Origin: Caenorhabditis elegans
Lineage: Eukaryota > Nematoda > Chromadorea > Rhabditida > Rhabditidae
Direction of reading: 5' to 3'
NCBI RefSeq assembly: GCF_000002985.6
Contig: NC_003284.9
Location: forward strand, 2,108,001-2,172,000
DNA: 64,000 bases
Shown piece after piece: positions 22,190 through 36,654 of the stretch. A program made the translations under genes and the position numbers. The notes beneath the pieces are model-generated. The model had not been told where the DNA came from, did not search any database, and was given only the letters and a program-made list of their open reading frames with translations. Within the stretch, counting starts at the first letter, position 1, and each line of letters opens with the position of its first letter.

Positions 22190-23064
22190 TTTTGGCAGAA
22201 ATGTTTGTTGATTTTATCGACCCGATAAAAGTTTAACACATCTGAAAATACATTATAGTAATATATAAAGAACATATTATTTCTGTATGAACGTGCGAAA
22301 TCATAAAAGAGACGGGGGAATAGGCAGACAACGCATGTTGTCATACTTTTCATGATGCTAATTTTCGAGAGTATATAAGGCAAAATATATGAGGAAAATT
22401 GCAGAATTGAGAAGATAATGAGTTCAATTTCGAAGAGTGACGACGTGGAATGAAAAAAGACTCGAGAAAACCGGGGGTGACGAAGAACATAGAGAGCCGG
22501 AAGTATAGCGAGAGCACAGAAAAGAGCAACAACTCATTATTTTAGAACGTGAGAACAAAAGAGAGACAATGGGTTTGTAAAACTACAAAGACACGACAAT
22601 TTCAGATTTATTTCCAAGATATAGATATTTCTGAAATAAACATTCAATTGATAGTTGTGTAGTTATTTTTCGAATTTTACGCCCGAAATAATCTATTTCT
22701 GAGGCTAAAAGTGCAGGCGAACTTCACGTTGAAATTGTTTTACCGTGCTGTGCAGGAATTAATAAAAAATGTGCTAGAAATGATTTCTCAACAAATGAAC
22801 ATTAACTTTTTTTATTTAGTGAAAAACTATCAATTATTCGTGGCACACTTTTTTGAAGTTTACAGTTTTACAACAGCATTTCTTTCATGACATCGTCACT
22901 GATGAAAAAAAAACCAAGCCAAGAAAATTTTTTAAAAAGTGGGCGCCACCAGATCAGCCATATAAGGTTGTTTCTTGTTGAAAGTTGAAAAACATTTTTA
23001 AAATGTATAAAAAATGTATGCATATCATTTTTTACAGTTATATTTGGTCTTTACTTATTTTCTA

Positions 23065-23460
23065 TAATTTAAAAGTTGAGTAGAACCAGTGGGGAACTTG
23101 TTTAAAACCACTCCTATAGTGCCAAAATGATTGAATATCATAGTAAAACCTTTGAACAGTTTGTTGAAAAATTTTTATTCACAGTCAAAAAGTGGCAATT
23201 ACAGAGTTTTTGCCACTTTTTGAGTACTGTTACATGTTCAAATCCCTGCAATATTACGTACATAAGTAGATCATATAATTCTAAAGAACAATTTTTTTCC
23301 AAAAATAGTTTCTAAAAAATGACAAAACCTGAGACACTTTGAGACACTTAGACACTTCAAAACACTTTTTGAAACAAAATAAAAAATGTTTGCAAAATTT
23401 TTGAAAAGTTTCACTATGATATTTGGTAAAGTGTTGTTTACCAATTCCTCCACTGGAGCA
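23065..23460. repeat. Palindromic MITE-like repeat (family A)
   Basis: Left part reads gagtagaaccagtggggaac and atgattgaatatcatagtaa; the right part has tcactatgatatttggtaaa, with the internal gtggcaattac/gttttgccac palindrome between them. Confidence 0.65.
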
Positions 23461-24399
23461 GTTCCACTTTTAATATGATAATTTGGTGGAAATCCCATTT
23501 TTCCCTGGTTCTTTTTTAAATTCGTGCATTCTCATTAGATTTCTGGTGTTGTATGGAAAAAAATGCACAACCGAATAAAAATTTACAATTCAACTCGGCC
23601 AAAAAAAGATGTTTGCGCGGTTACACATGAATCCAGTTTATCCATTTCCGAACAGAAACCGTCATGAGATGCCAAAATGAAATTCTCACAGACGAGCCGC
23701 TGTGTCGTCGTTTTCTGTGTCGTTATTTGGATGGCAGTCATCGGGCGCGGCCTCCGCTTCGTTTTCCTCTTCTTCTTCTCCGTTGAGCAAGACAAAAAGA
23801 GTGGTGTTGGTGGTGTGTTTGAAGCCAACTGCGGCGGTGGCCATAGTTCTGGAGCAAGAAGAAGAAGAAAAAGGCGAAAAAAACCAGAGGGAAGAATGGG
23901 AGGAAAGGGAGATAGATGGAAACTGCCGAGGGCGCATTAAAGAACTTGGGACATGTCCTGTGGGCTTTTCGGCACAAAAAGGGACTAGATGGCCATTTGG
24001 TCACAAGATTTATTCAAGTTCGATTGGCAAAAAAATGAACCAAACAAAACGTTTGCCCTGGATTTACTGTGTGAAACTTTGGTTCTAGTCTTTTCGTTTA
24101 TTTTAGGCAAACGGAAGTTAAAATGTTAAAAGAAAATGGAAAACAACAGTGACAAGAGAATAACATTTTTTGCTTTGTTTTTTTTTGTCAGAAAAAAACT
24201 TTCCATAAATGAAAACATATATACATATTGATGTATACATAGTAAAGACTATACAAAACATATGTTTCAAAAATTTTAGGTGAAAACGTATTTTAGGAAC
24301 GCGGTTTTTTATAGTTTCGTTTTTTTTTAAACTTTAAACCTTAATACCTGAAAAATTGTTAAAGTTCTAAATTTTAAAATGTAATAAATATCACAAAAA

Positions 24400-24630
24400 T
24401 TCAAAAAATTGAAATTCTTTTTAAAAATATTGTTAAAAGTTTTATTGACAGTCAAAAAAGAGTTTATGCCACTTTTTGAGAAAATTATAGCACTGTCGTA
24501 AATTTGAATTCCTACAATCTTCAGTATTTGAAAAATAAGTAGGTCATAAAATTCGAAGGAAAAAATTATTTTTGATCGACCACTTCCATAAAAGTGGCAA
24601 AACCTGAGATTTTTCCAGTTTTGCAGTACC
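24400..24630. repeat. Palindromic MITE-like repeat (family A), partial
   Basis: Contains the internal blocks ttattgacagtcaaaaaaga, tatgccactttttgag and aaaagtggcaaaacctgag of family A. The terminal blocks are eroded. Confidence 0.55.
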
Positions 24631-27600
24631 GAGGCAAAAAAAACGGCGAAAAATTGTATTTGTGTCAAAAACCAGAAAAAAAGAAAACATGATACGTATA
24701 ATATTTGAGAAAAAAAACGAAATTCACTAAACTTTTTTCACGACTGAAAAAAAAACGTTTTTTTACAGTAGAAAACAAGAAAAATGCGAGAAATGCTTTT
24801 AAAAGTCTCAATATATCCGGTGACAATCTTTGAAATTTAAGAAAGCTCAAAAATGTATGGAAAACGCCGAGAATAGCGCTACCACGCAGTCAAATTGAAT
24901 TGAGTATAAGATGAATTGCAAAGTGAGGGTGAAGCGGGAGAAAAAAAAAGAGGGTTCGGCTTTCTGATGTGAGCGTATAGGTAAATAGAACCTTGTAAAC
25001 AAATCTGGGCACAACAAAAGAAATGGTCAAATTGCGACAAGAATGGGAGGAGGTCGCAGTGATTTTTTGTTGGAAATTTATAATATTTACACGAAGGAAT
25101 ATATTAAAAAATATGAATATTGAAAAGAACATATTTGATGCCGTTTCAAAAATTAAATATTTGTTGAGAAACATTTTTAAAATCAAAAACTATGTCGTGC
25201 ACTGGTAATTCACCTGCTTATTTCTATTTTGAGTTGACTACGACAAGAAAACTATGCCTAAAATATCACGTGAATTTTCAGAACATTGTAGAGAATACTA
25301 TCAAAGATAAAATGCTTGAGCTACCCGAAAACATAGTTGTTTTCCAGACAAAACTATTTTTTTCAAACAAGGAACATATCTCAATACAAAAACAATATTA
25401 ATTACGGAAGTTGATAAAACCGAAAAAAATATTGTTGGCTCAGTATTGTGCAGAATAAAATATAAAAATATATTTCGATGAGCGCACAAGAAAATTGAAA
25501 ACCTAAATGAATTCTATGCTCGACGAGCTGCGGCAAACGAGGCAAGCGGAAAACACGGAGCCGCGAGGAAAAAGCCCGCAACTACTTACGCGGAGAAGAA
25601 GGCCTCGTACTTATACCGACAGAATCAATCATACTCACTCTTTTGTTTTCTTGTCTATCTCACTTTTTTTTTTCAAAAAAAGTTTTTTGAAAATCCAGGA
25701 TTTGTGAAGGTGTAAGCTCATTTATTCATTATTGAGTGTGACTCAAGTAGACTTTGAGGTTTTGTTCACGATTTTTTTGTATCTTTTCGCCTCTGCTTTT
25801 TTTCCAATGGAGTAACGGGGCCGCTGGACTCATTGAAGTGGAAACATTTGGAAACATTGCTTCTTGGTTAACGTTTTGTTCGAAAAGGTAGACTAGAAGA
25901 GATATTCTCTCGAATAAGAAAAATTGTCTGGGTCAACTAATCCGTATATAGAAAGAGACCGGCATTGTTGCATGGGTAATCTCTATTGAACATTTGTCAC
26001 TTTTAGTGAGGTGGGGGGATGGAAAACAAGTATTATTAACTGAAATTATGTTGGATATTCAATGACGCGGGAAATCACACCTGCGAATCAACACCACGTT
26101 CTTGCCGATTTTCGAACTATCAATTTTACGAAAAAAATTTCATTTTGGGAATTTCGAGAAAAAATCGTTTTTCTTGCGAAAATCTTGAAAAGCTAAAATT
26201 TTGCTAGTGGGAAAAATTAAATAATTATTCTTTTCAGATATTTTTTCGATATTTTTGTATGTTTTCGCATTCAAAAAGAGAGGCGAGTTTGGTTTTACTC
26301 TTTCATAATTTTAGAAAAAGTTTATAATTTAAGTATGTATCGGACAGTTGTATTTCACATTTCATGGGCTCAAATATGAGAAATTGCTCCAAATTTTTCA
26401 AAAACTCCGAATTTTTAAACCCTAAAATCTTACTGAAACAAAATTCTTAAAAACAATATTGCTCCTAAAAAATTGAGAATATGTCGCTGAATTGACAAAA
26501 TATGACAGAAATTTTTAAAAGTTTAAAACGCACATTTTTAGTAAAAAGGAGGATATCACTCAGTTTTCACTTATTATAATTTTTTTTTTCGGCTTTTCTT
26601 GTAAATTTAGGCACTGTAGGACTCAAACGTAAGAGAATGCGTTAAAATTCTTAAAATCAAAAAATTGGCAATTTGCCAAAACCATTCACAAAAAATATTA
26701 TTTAGATAATTGGATTTTAGCTTATTTTATGTATACTTTGACAAAAAGCGCTTTTCTAATTTGAAAAAAAAACACGTACATTAACTACATATATGGGACT
26801 ATATTTTGATATTAAAAAAAAACTATACTGAAAACTAGACCCAGCTTATTGACTTCAAATTTGAAAAAAAAAAAAATAAACTACGTACCCCCACGTAATC
26901 TATGTACATCGAATCCCGAATCGATGTATGGCGGAGAAAAAGGTGTAAGGTTAAATAATAGACGACGATGGCAGATGTACATGATTTACAATCAATGTGG
27001 CCTCTCGGATGGTAGAAGGGAAGAAGAAAATTATATGGGTAAAACTCATTCTCGCTCTTCCTTATTGCTTTTTTCGGGCAAGAAGGAAGAATGTGTTGTG
27101 TTGTTTCATAACAATACGAAGAAGCAAGCATTATACCTAAAGAAAATGAGAAAAAAAAAGAAAATGAAAATGACAGTAAAAGTGACAGTTGGGTAATTTT
27201 AAAAATCGGAATGTTGACGTGACGAGAGGGCAAACACATGGTATCGGTTTTCTTGAGGAACCGTTTAGACTGGGTGGGGTCGAGGGTGTAAGGAATAGAA
27301 TACCCCGAGACGGTCAAACAACACAAAAACGCGTAATCAAACATCAGACTCCGACGACGGACAAATTGGGTGAGTTTCGGAATTAGCCAATTCTCATCCA
27401 AATCTCAAACCTCAAATCTTACAATTTTTGCATCCAAGTAGAGCCGACAAAGACAATTGGGCGAAAAATAACATGAAAAAAAGAATGAGAATGGGAAAAA
27501 ATAAAGATGAATGAAGAATGATTCATAGCTGGAGCTGGAGGAGAATGAGAACTGAAAATGACAGATTCTTGTTTTTTCTAGTTTTTTTTTAGTTTTTATT

Positions 27601-27884
27601 TTCCTCCCCAACGATTTGCCCCAGCCGGATGTCAGAAAAGAATTGATTTGAAACGCTTGCGGAGGTGGTCCTTAGAAAGTCCCAGAGGAGATATTCCATT
27701 GAAAACGGATGCACTTTTATTCCGTTCGGTTAGAACATAATTTGTTGAATGGATGGGAAATATGAGGAGAAAGAAAGAGGATAAAAGCTTCAACTTTGCA
27801 GTGCAATTGAATGATAAAGAAATAACAAATGTTGAAAAATTGTATGAATTTAGTTCTGAAAACAAAACTGGGAATTAATTGAAA

Positions 27885-28325
27885 TTAAAGTTTAAAGGTT
27901 TTTTGGAATATTTTTATTTTATTGACAGTCCAAAAGTGGCAATTACTGAGTTTTTGCCGCTTTTTGAGAAATTTATATCACTGACACATGTTCGGATCCC
28001 TACAATGTTTGAATATTGAAAATTGTGACATAAATAGACCGGAAAATTTGAAGGATTTTTTCATCGATGACTTTCAAAAAGGGGGAAAAAGTCAGTAAAT
28101 TCAACTTTTTGACTGTCAATAAAAATTTTTCAAAAATTTTTTTTGAAAAGTTTTTATATGATATTAATAATTTTGGCACCATACACAAAAATAATTACCA
28201 TTTTTTGAGTGTTAATAAAAAATTTTCAAAATTTTTTTTGAAAAATTTTACTATGATATTTAGTAATTTTAGTTTTATATGAGTGGTTTTAAATAAAAAT
28301 TTTCAATTTTTACAATAGCGCTACT
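27885..28325. repeat. Palindromic MITE-like repeat (family A)
   Basis: Has ttattgacagtccaaaagtg, gtttttgccgctttttgag and, at the right, ctatgatatttagtaatttt followed by a gcgctact end. Part of the internal block appears twice (28095-28270). Confidence 0.6.
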
Positions 28326-29764
28326 CGTTTTTTGATAGTATTAAACATTCATAAAAAACAACAAGCGTTCAAAAAACGGTTTAAAAAAACTCCGAAAAAA
28401 AATATATTTTTTTGGATTTTTTAAAATTAAAGGTGGAGAAGTCTAATAAGAAAAAAAAATTCAATTTTTGTTCAATTATTGGAATTTAAAAAAATTAAAA
28501 ACGAAAAGAAGTTTGGAACCGGACCCAAAAAAACTTTTTTTGCAAGAATTAAAAAAAAAAATTTTTAAAGAACTGTACCTAGAAATTTACCAGAATGTTG
28601 ACTGAAATTTTTCAAATATCTAAAAAAAATTAGGAGATTATTTCCACTGACCCTACTTTATACATATACCTATATTTATTTTCTTGTTCTTTTATTGTCA
28701 TCTTTTGAGAGAAAAAACAAAGCGGTTTATATTTAGTTATTTCTAAATTAGCAGCAAAAATAACTCCGATCAGAAATTGCTCTACAAACTTGCATTTTGT
28801 GCAAAAGCAAGCACAAAAAAAATCTGATCAGAATCAAGCAAAAAAGAAACAAAAAGTAAATAAAAATGGGAAACCAGAGGAAGCGAGGGGGGGGAGAGAA
28901 TAGAATAGAATAACAAGCGCAAAAAGTGACATAGAAGCAAAATACTCGAAAGTATCAAATTTTCAGATGCGTATCGAATCTGTGCGTGTACGTGTATCTA
29001 TCTGTGACATAAACAATTGCACGAAGCTTCACCCACACTCTCAAAAGATGCGCTCTAATTGAATGAAGTGGGAAGAGAGCATCAGAAGAGACACACATAC
29101 ACAAACTCAAAGTAATACCACCCAGAAAAGAAGGAATCGAAGCAACATGTTGTCCCGAACAAAGAATTGTTAAGTGTTCAAATTCAGAAATATTCCCACG
29201 TTACATATTTTTTATTTTCTTTGCAGAGCTCTCAATATTCTCAGTATAATATTTAAAAAATAGACAGAATTTCATGATAGAATTCGTTAAACCAAAATCA
29301 AGAAAACTTCACGTTTTGAGATAAATGGCGTGGAAGCAGAAAATGAAGGAGAAATATTTTTGCAAGTTGAGAGAAAGAAGGAGCGGAGAGGTTGCCATAG
29401 TAGGGAGAAATTAGATTTTTCCTTGATGGAAAATGAAGGAAACTAGGAAGAAAAAGGCGAGTCACTCAATCCGTTTTCCACAAAAAAATAACTAATTTTG
29501 TTTCTCATTTCACCGGGAAAAAAAACATAAATTTTCCATTATGGAACTATGTACAAATCGTTGGAAACATCAACAGTCAACAGTTGTTCACGTCTCTCAA
29601 TTTTGGATAGGCACATGCATGACACATTTATTGTTTATATTGTATATAGTGGTTGAACAAAAATTAAACAAAGTGAATGGAGACGGGAGCGGAATTCGAA
29701 TAAAAAGATTAAAATATTTTTGAACCAATTTTAATGGAACTCAAAATAGAGGAATTGTTTGAAA

Positions 29765-30250
29765 GTGTGGGTACCGAAAATGGGCAAGTTGCTTTAAAAC
29801 ATGCCTATGGTATCACAATGACCAAATACCATAGTAAAAAAATTATAAAATTTCATTAAAAAATTCAAAATTTCATAAGATTTTTTGATAATTGGAAAAT
29901 TTTCAGTTTTGCCATTTTTTGGGAGTCTTCGATCAAACAAATTTTTTTTTCGTTCACGTTTAAAGGTATTTTTAAATCACAAATATTAATATTAAAACAT
30001 TGTAGAGATTTGATCATGCGACAGTGCCAAAGTTTTCTCAAAAAGTGGCAAAAACCCAGTAATTGGCACTTTTTGATTGCCAATAAAAATTTTGCAAAAT
30101 TTTTTTCAAAATTTCGACAAAAAATTTTTTTTCCAGAATATTTGTATGTCTTTCAAACATTTTTGTTCTTATTTAATTTTTCACCTCAAAAATCTGAACA
30201 TATAAAATTTTCAAAAAACTTCGGTAATTTGTCAAAACTTAAAAAATTCT
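29765..30250. repeat. Palindromic MITE-like repeat (family A)
   Basis: Left block atgaccaaataccatagtaa at about 29818-29838, and the internal aaaagtggcaaaaacccag with cagtaattggcactttttg near 30040-30075. The right terminal block is missing or diverged. Confidence 0.6.
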
Positions 30251-31584
30251 GAATTCGAAAACATTCAAATATGTTTTACACATTTTGAGTGTCTCTTTAG
30301 AAAAAAATAAAAGTCAAAAAAAGGAAAAAAAAACAAACAACAGTGGTCCTTACCCGGCCGATGAGAATCCGGATAAGACTGGCCAAGTGCACCAAGGTCA
30401 GAATAGGCTATATCGCTCACAGGACAAGGTAGCTATTAAAAAACCATTCACGACGACTGTCAGACGGATTGTAAACTGATGTACTATAAAAATTCCACCG
30501 GTTGTCGTCCTGTTTTCGGAATTGAATTTCAATTGGATGGAGTTAGTTTTAGCAGCACGTTTTGCAAATTTTTCCGATTTTCAATGAAAAATAGTGATAG
30601 TGCAACAAAGATCTAAATGACGATGTTGATATAAATAGCTATGAATTTGATTTCAAAATATTATAGTTCAAAAAACAATTTTAACGGAGGTTCACAAATT
30701 AAGTAGTTGTACAGTAAACCGAATTATGGGTGGTTGAGGGGAAAAACCAAAAAATGTTAATGAAACCAACAAAATTATTAAATTATCATATACCAGATTT
30801 CTTTTAACTAGTTAAAATCACCAAATCCATGGCCACCGAATTGAACTAAATGTCGCCAGAAGGTGTCAAGGTTAGGCCACTACTGTGGTCAGTTCAATTC
30901 AGAAATTGAACATTTGCATAGCTTGGGATTTCTCAATTTACTTGAAAAGCAAAAAAAAAGGAGCAAAAAGAAGAGCAAACAAAAAAAATCACGAAAAAGA
31001 CAAACGATATCAGTGGGAAAAGTGACGAGAAGCAAGGCGAACAACAACTGCTGTGGAGGAGCAGGAAATGGCTACATGATGAGAAGAAAAGCAGTGAAAA
31101 GTTCAATTCGATTCAAAAATCTTCGCATGTTTTCATCTTTCAGCAGAAAAAAAGAGTCAGAGAGAGGAGCACTTGAGAGATCGGATTTGATCACTCTCGG
31201 TTTTTTCCGCCTTTTCTCCTCGTTTTTTTGTGTCCTGTCCTATGGAGACTCCGCGTTAAGAACATGTGTTTCCGCTTCAGATGATGTCGTATAAAAGTTT
31301 GGAAATGAAGTAGGAGGAGGAGAAAGACTACCGATCAGACACCAAACAAGTATGATCGATACATGTCGGGATATGAGTCAGAATCACAGGGAATCACATA
31401 TATCTATACAGGTCAACAACATGTTGGTGATCGAATGCAACATTTGAAATAAAAAGAAAAAAAAAGTTAGAAACAGGTGTCGTTCTCATGGTATTAATGC
31501 AGCACACGTATACATTTGTTTTGAGAAAGAAGAAGTATTGAATTTGAAGGTGGTTCTGTAGGGAAATTGATTAATGAAATAGCT

Positions 31585-31805
31585 CTAATGGGCAAAAAGA
31601 CTCCAATAATGCCAAAATGACCAAAATTTAAAAAAGTAAAAAATCAATACTGAAAACAACATTGTAGGGATGTGATCATGCTATAATGGTATAGTTTTCT
31701 CAAAAGTGGCAACAACTCAATAATTGCCATTTTTGGCTGAAAATAAAAAGTAAAAAATGTTGAACAGTTTTACTATGATATTTTACTATGATGTTTGAAA
31801 AGCAT
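31585..31805. repeat. Palindromic MITE-like repeat (family A), short copy
   Basis: Carries aatgccaaaatgaccaaa, caaaagtggcaacaactc, attgccatttttggc and ttactatgatattttactat. Confidence 0.6.
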
Positions 31806-33094
31806 TTCTTGAAAGTCAAAACTAAAAAAAAATTTTGGGTATTTTTGTGGTTGGAAAATTTACTGAAAAATATAATTTCAGGAGGATTAAAAATTAATGA
31901 AAAACTCAAAGAAAATGAATCTCCATATTGGAAAAAACATACATATGAGAATTTTCACATAATTATTAAACATTTGGAATAACTCAAAAATTGAAAAAAA
32001 ATGTTGAAAAAATAAATAATTATAAGAATAAAATCACAGTAAAAAACACATTGCCTTCAAACAAATATTCCTTTGTTTTACGATTGGCTACTAACTACTA
32101 GGATTATTGTTGAACACGCCAACTCTCTATTGCCATTGTTGTTTTGCTTGGGAGTAACTTTTTTTTCTCTGTTTTTTCCAAAAGCCCAACTAAGTTATGC
32201 TTTAAAAAATTGATTTCTCAGAGATATTCTTCTAGAAAAAAGAAAAGAAATTAAAATAAATTTGAAACCAAATGAGAATTGAAATTGGATACACTCTGTG
32301 ATATGTCTACTGTCTGAGGGTTAGAAAAAAATGGAATAAATATTTTTTTGGGTTTTGAAAGTTGAGAAAAAAAGAAATATGAAAACCAGAGGATTCAGAT
32401 TCAGGAAGTTTAAAATCATTAAAGAAAGGAGGAAGCGACGGAGGCAACAGATTGGGTAATTTATCACACTTTCTCTTCTCTAAATGTTGCTAGATCGACG
32501 CGTGTTCGTCGACATCACTGACTGCGGAGACTGAACAAGAACTTCATTGATATTGTTGCGAAAGATAAACAAAATACGTCAAACAACAAGGGTGTTTTCG
32601 TGAATTAGGTGACAGAAATCTTGTTTGAGATGGAATTATGATGATCCGTCGGGGGAGAGGATCAATTTGGTGTGACTCGTTAATTACTATTAATGGTCGT
32701 TTTTCAGAAAAGTAGGTCCGATAGAATCTCGATTTCACGTGAAAAAAAAACCGCAAAAAAATGGGGGCGAGTAGGGGCCGGAGGACACGAAGAAGAGGGA
32801 AATTTTGTCTATGCGCTGTGGTCACTAGTGATCTCTACGTCTCTTTAGTGCCCTGTCCCTCAATTCGCACATCTTTGTGACACACACTACTTCTCATCGA
32901 TTTCTAGTTTTTTTCGCCTACTCCAAATGGTGGCGGGCGGCGAAGGAGATGGAATCTGGATTGGATCTTAAAATTCAGGGCTCTTTCTCTTGCGTTATTG
33001 GTCCCAATTTTTTTTGCAAAATTATTCAAACTCAGAATAATTCGTAACTTGAAAATGGGGATTATTAAATATTTAATCTTTAAAAAAATTCCTT

Positions 33095-33425
33095 TTAAAA
33101 GTGGAGTTGTTAAAATTGTTAAAAAACTGCAAAAAAAGATTTTAAATTTTTTTATTTAGTAAAAAAAAATAGCAATTACTGTTTTTTGGCTATTTTTTGG
33201 GAAAACTATAGCATTGCTGTATTTTCGAATCTCTAAAATATTTGAAACATAAATAAATTTTAAAAAATGCGAAAAAGAATAAAATTATTTTTGATCAGTA
33301 ACTTCCTAAAAAGTGTCAAAAATTACGTAATTACATTTTTTTAAAACAAAATATAAAATTTTAAAAACCATTTTCGAAAAGTTTTTTATGGCCATTTTGT
33401 CACTATAGGAGGCTAATCAACTTTT
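33095..33425. repeat. Palindromic MITE-like repeat (family A), diverged
   Basis: A diverged copy with a gtggagttgttaaaattg left end, the agcaattactgttttttggc internal block and a right end tggccattttgtcactatag. Confidence 0.5.
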
Positions 33426-34794
33426 AATTGTATATTGCAGGAATATACAATTGAGTTGCATTAAATGAGAGAATGAAGTTTGTAATTTTTTCTTTAAAAA
33501 AAAGTTTTTTAAAAATATTTTTTGACGAAAAAGTGAAAATTAAAAAAATATATAGTGTAAACGGCCAAAACACTTAAAAAAACATTAAAAACATCATTAA
33601 AGTCATGACAAATTTTTAACAATAAAATCGAAAAGTTTTGAGTGATAAAAAAATTCAAAAAAGAATATCATATGAGTAAATCACAAGAATTAATAAAGTG
33701 TAAATCAATCAATCACTTTTCATTTTCGCACACCAACTTTTAACAAACAACGACACGTTTTTACACCCTAATTCAAGAGAAGATATCACTTGATGTAAAA
33801 CAGTGGTTTTTGAAAACTAGAAAATAGGAAACAATAGAGATAGAAGTAACATATGCTATTACTGATTTGTTTGAAAAGTTGAAACATTTATGCATATTGA
33901 AGGGTTTCAAAAAAAAAGGTTAAAAATATTTCTTATACATATTTTTGTCAATTATAAGTTAGGTAGTGAACAATTGCAAATTCCTAAATAATACCAAAAA
34001 TATTTTTTATTGGAAAAGTGACGTTGAAAATATTGAAAACGGAATAACGTCATGGAAAAACAACTAACTAAAAATTTACTTTATTTCCTCACAAAATTAC
34101 AATTTCGGGTGTTAATTTATTATTTATTTATGAAAATTTCTGTTCAGCTAATTTTCCCCATCATTCTCAAGGAAATGAATAATCTAACGCTTCCGATCCT
34201 GGACAGAACAAACGAATCGAATATCAACGGGAGACGCTGACATTAATCAAATTTATGCTAATTTTCGAGGTTGAACTATTTGTTCGGTTGCAACGAGCTA
34301 ATCGGTTAGAACGGCTCTAGCGAATTGACGTGTGTGTGTGGTTGTGTGTGTATATGGAATGTAAATTGGGTAGCCTATGTGCGACCAGAAAAACGACAAA
34401 ACGAATAGTAACAACAATGGCGGGTTCTCTGGGCCCCCCGTATATGTGGCCGCCGAGCGCAATTCGAATGTTAAACTTCATTTTCTGTTTTTATTGTTTT
34501 TTGATTTCTTATACAATCGTTTTAAAGATGATATGATTTTCGGTGAATGCTTAAAACAAAAACCTACATGAATTATTAAAAAGTGGAATCACGATTAAAA
34601 AACATAACAAAACAAACAAGGCAGTATCTGTGGAGTACGACGAGCAATAAAATGTTCCAATTTGGTGATTTACTGATAAAAGATAAGAACATTTTGAACT
34701 AACACATAATATGATACTATATTGTTATTAGTAAAAGACAATGATGTTTAAAACAACTGTAATTGCTTAAAATTATTAAAAATCTTATATAAAG

Positions 34795-35060
34795 GTACTG
34801 CGAAAATAGTCTTTGAATTTTTTAAAATTTTGTTTCAAAAAGTGGTGGAAATACATATTTGAAACATAAGTAGACTATGAACTTTTGAATAATTTTTTTA
34901 TTGACGACTTTCACAAAAGTGACAAAAACTAAGTAGTTTTATTTTTGGACTGTCAATAAAAAAATTTCAAAAATTTGCAGTTTTTTTTTTGAAAAGTTTT
35001 ATAAAACCTTCAACTGCTGTTAAAACTCAAAATTCATTCTAAAACAACAAAGTCCAAACG
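34795..35060. repeat. Palindromic MITE-like repeat (family A), partial
   Basis: Internal blocks gaaacataagtagactatga, cacaaaagtgacaaaaact and tggactgtcaataaaa are recognisable; ends are lost. Confidence 0.5.
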
Positions 35061-36654
35061 CCAGCAAAATACCATTCCCACACGTAAAAGTGGCATTCAA
35101 TTAGTTGTAAATATTTCAAGAAAAAAAGTTATTTGTACAACTGACAAAAGTTTGGAGTCATATATGTGTCAATTTCAGATAAACTTTTTGTTCAATGGGA
35201 AATGGACAGAACGAGAAAATATAAAAATTAAAAAAAAAACTAGAATATAGGAGTTGAAAAAATCTGTTAAATATATGTATTTTGTAAATGATAAGACAAA
35301 AATGCTTGCGGGAACTGCTAAGTGTAACTTTTTACTAGAAAAAAAAGCTTCAGAGTAATTTTATTAATTACCAATTTTTTTTAAAGCTATGCATTCAGGA
35401 TATAACGCAACAAAGATATAATAATGCAATTCGAAATATTTCAAAAATTATTTTCGACAACGCGAATTCGTGGGCGATTTCGGTTTACAAATAGTAAACG
35501 TGTGTGTGTGGGGTGAGAGGTGTTTATTCAGCGGAAAGTTCACCGTTCGACAGTTTCGCTGCAAAAAGATTGACTTCCTTCTCATTTTGCTCCCCTCACT
35601 TGAGTGCTTTTTTACTAGTCTCTACTTTACTACTTACCGGCAAAGCAATAGACACTTTCGAAAGGAATGAGAAGGCGAAAAAAGAGCCGCAAAAGACGAC
35701 GGACCACAAAGAGCGGAAAATTGTGAGCAAAAAAAGGAAGGAAGAGTGAGCTGCGGATAAAGAGTTAGATGATGAGCTTTGCTGAATTTAGAAAAAAAGT
35801 TTTTCATTTTTTCGCTAACAGCAACTTGAAAAATTTAACATGCTCAAAATAAGCACATTAATGGTGAAGTAGAATAAATAATGTTTTTTAAATGACAGAA
35901 AAAAATGCTCCGTAATGACCGAATATAACTGGAAGAAACAGTATACAATGTTTCTAAATTAAATTCAAAATTTCCTAATAGTCGATAATTCTACACAAAT
36001 TTATAATTTTTTTAACTAAGAAATGTCTGGAAAATTGAAAATTGGTGTATTAATTTTAAAGATAAAATTATGAAAACAAAGTCGAAAATGACGTCACTCA
36101 TTTGTGCGGAAATTTAATTTTTTTTAGCTCATTCCTTTTATTTTTGCAAAATTGAAAAAATAAATAAAAATTTAGAAAACATTTATCAACTTTTTAAAGT
36201 CATTACAGCCCATTTTCTAACATTTAAAGCAAAATCCTCACTCGAAAATATGTGTTTTTTTTGCGATAGCATAACTTTTAAATCTTGACATTCATGTCAA
36301 TCAAAGTTTTATTTCTCTTTTTCTGGAGTCAGATGACAGATATAAACATCATTTTCGGGAAATTTCAGTTATTCTACTGTTTTGGAGGGGAAAAGGCTCA
36401 CATCTCGTAATGACGTAAATGTGTATGAAAATAATGTTATGCGCATGACCAGAGTATTATAACATTATATACACCTGATATCAAACATCTAATTAGAAAA
36501 ACAGGTGAATTGAGTTTTCATATACCCCGTTGGGCGTTTTCTTTTTCTTTTGGGAAATTCATACATGGGTCTGTTTTTGTTTTTATAGAAATGTATAAAA
36601 TTTTCAAAAAGGTTTTTATTAGCAATATTTAAAACCAAAATAAAAATCGACAAT

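Larger units (their letters stand above)
22190..36654. other. 14-kb gene-poor spacer with repeats
   Basis: AT-rich DNA between the OATP 5' end and the collagen 3' end. Open frames exist (for example 30863-31294 +, 23583-23937 -, 32544-32825 -) but none shows splice support or recognisable homology. GC-richer islands at about 23600-23940, 25510-25620, 31010-31280, 32750-32960 and 35470-35740 stand out from the background. Several palindromic repeat copies are listed separately. Confidence 0.5.

Noticed and set aside
23583..23937. Overlapping minus-strand frames with acidic and Thr-rich sequence in a GC-richer patch
   Set aside because: Two frames are open at once, neither has a convincing acceptor or donor, and nothing in the sequence is family-like.
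30863..31294. A 143-codon plus-strand frame rich in Lys, Arg and Ser
   Set aside because: Composition follows purine-rich DNA; no signal, domain or splice sites recognised.
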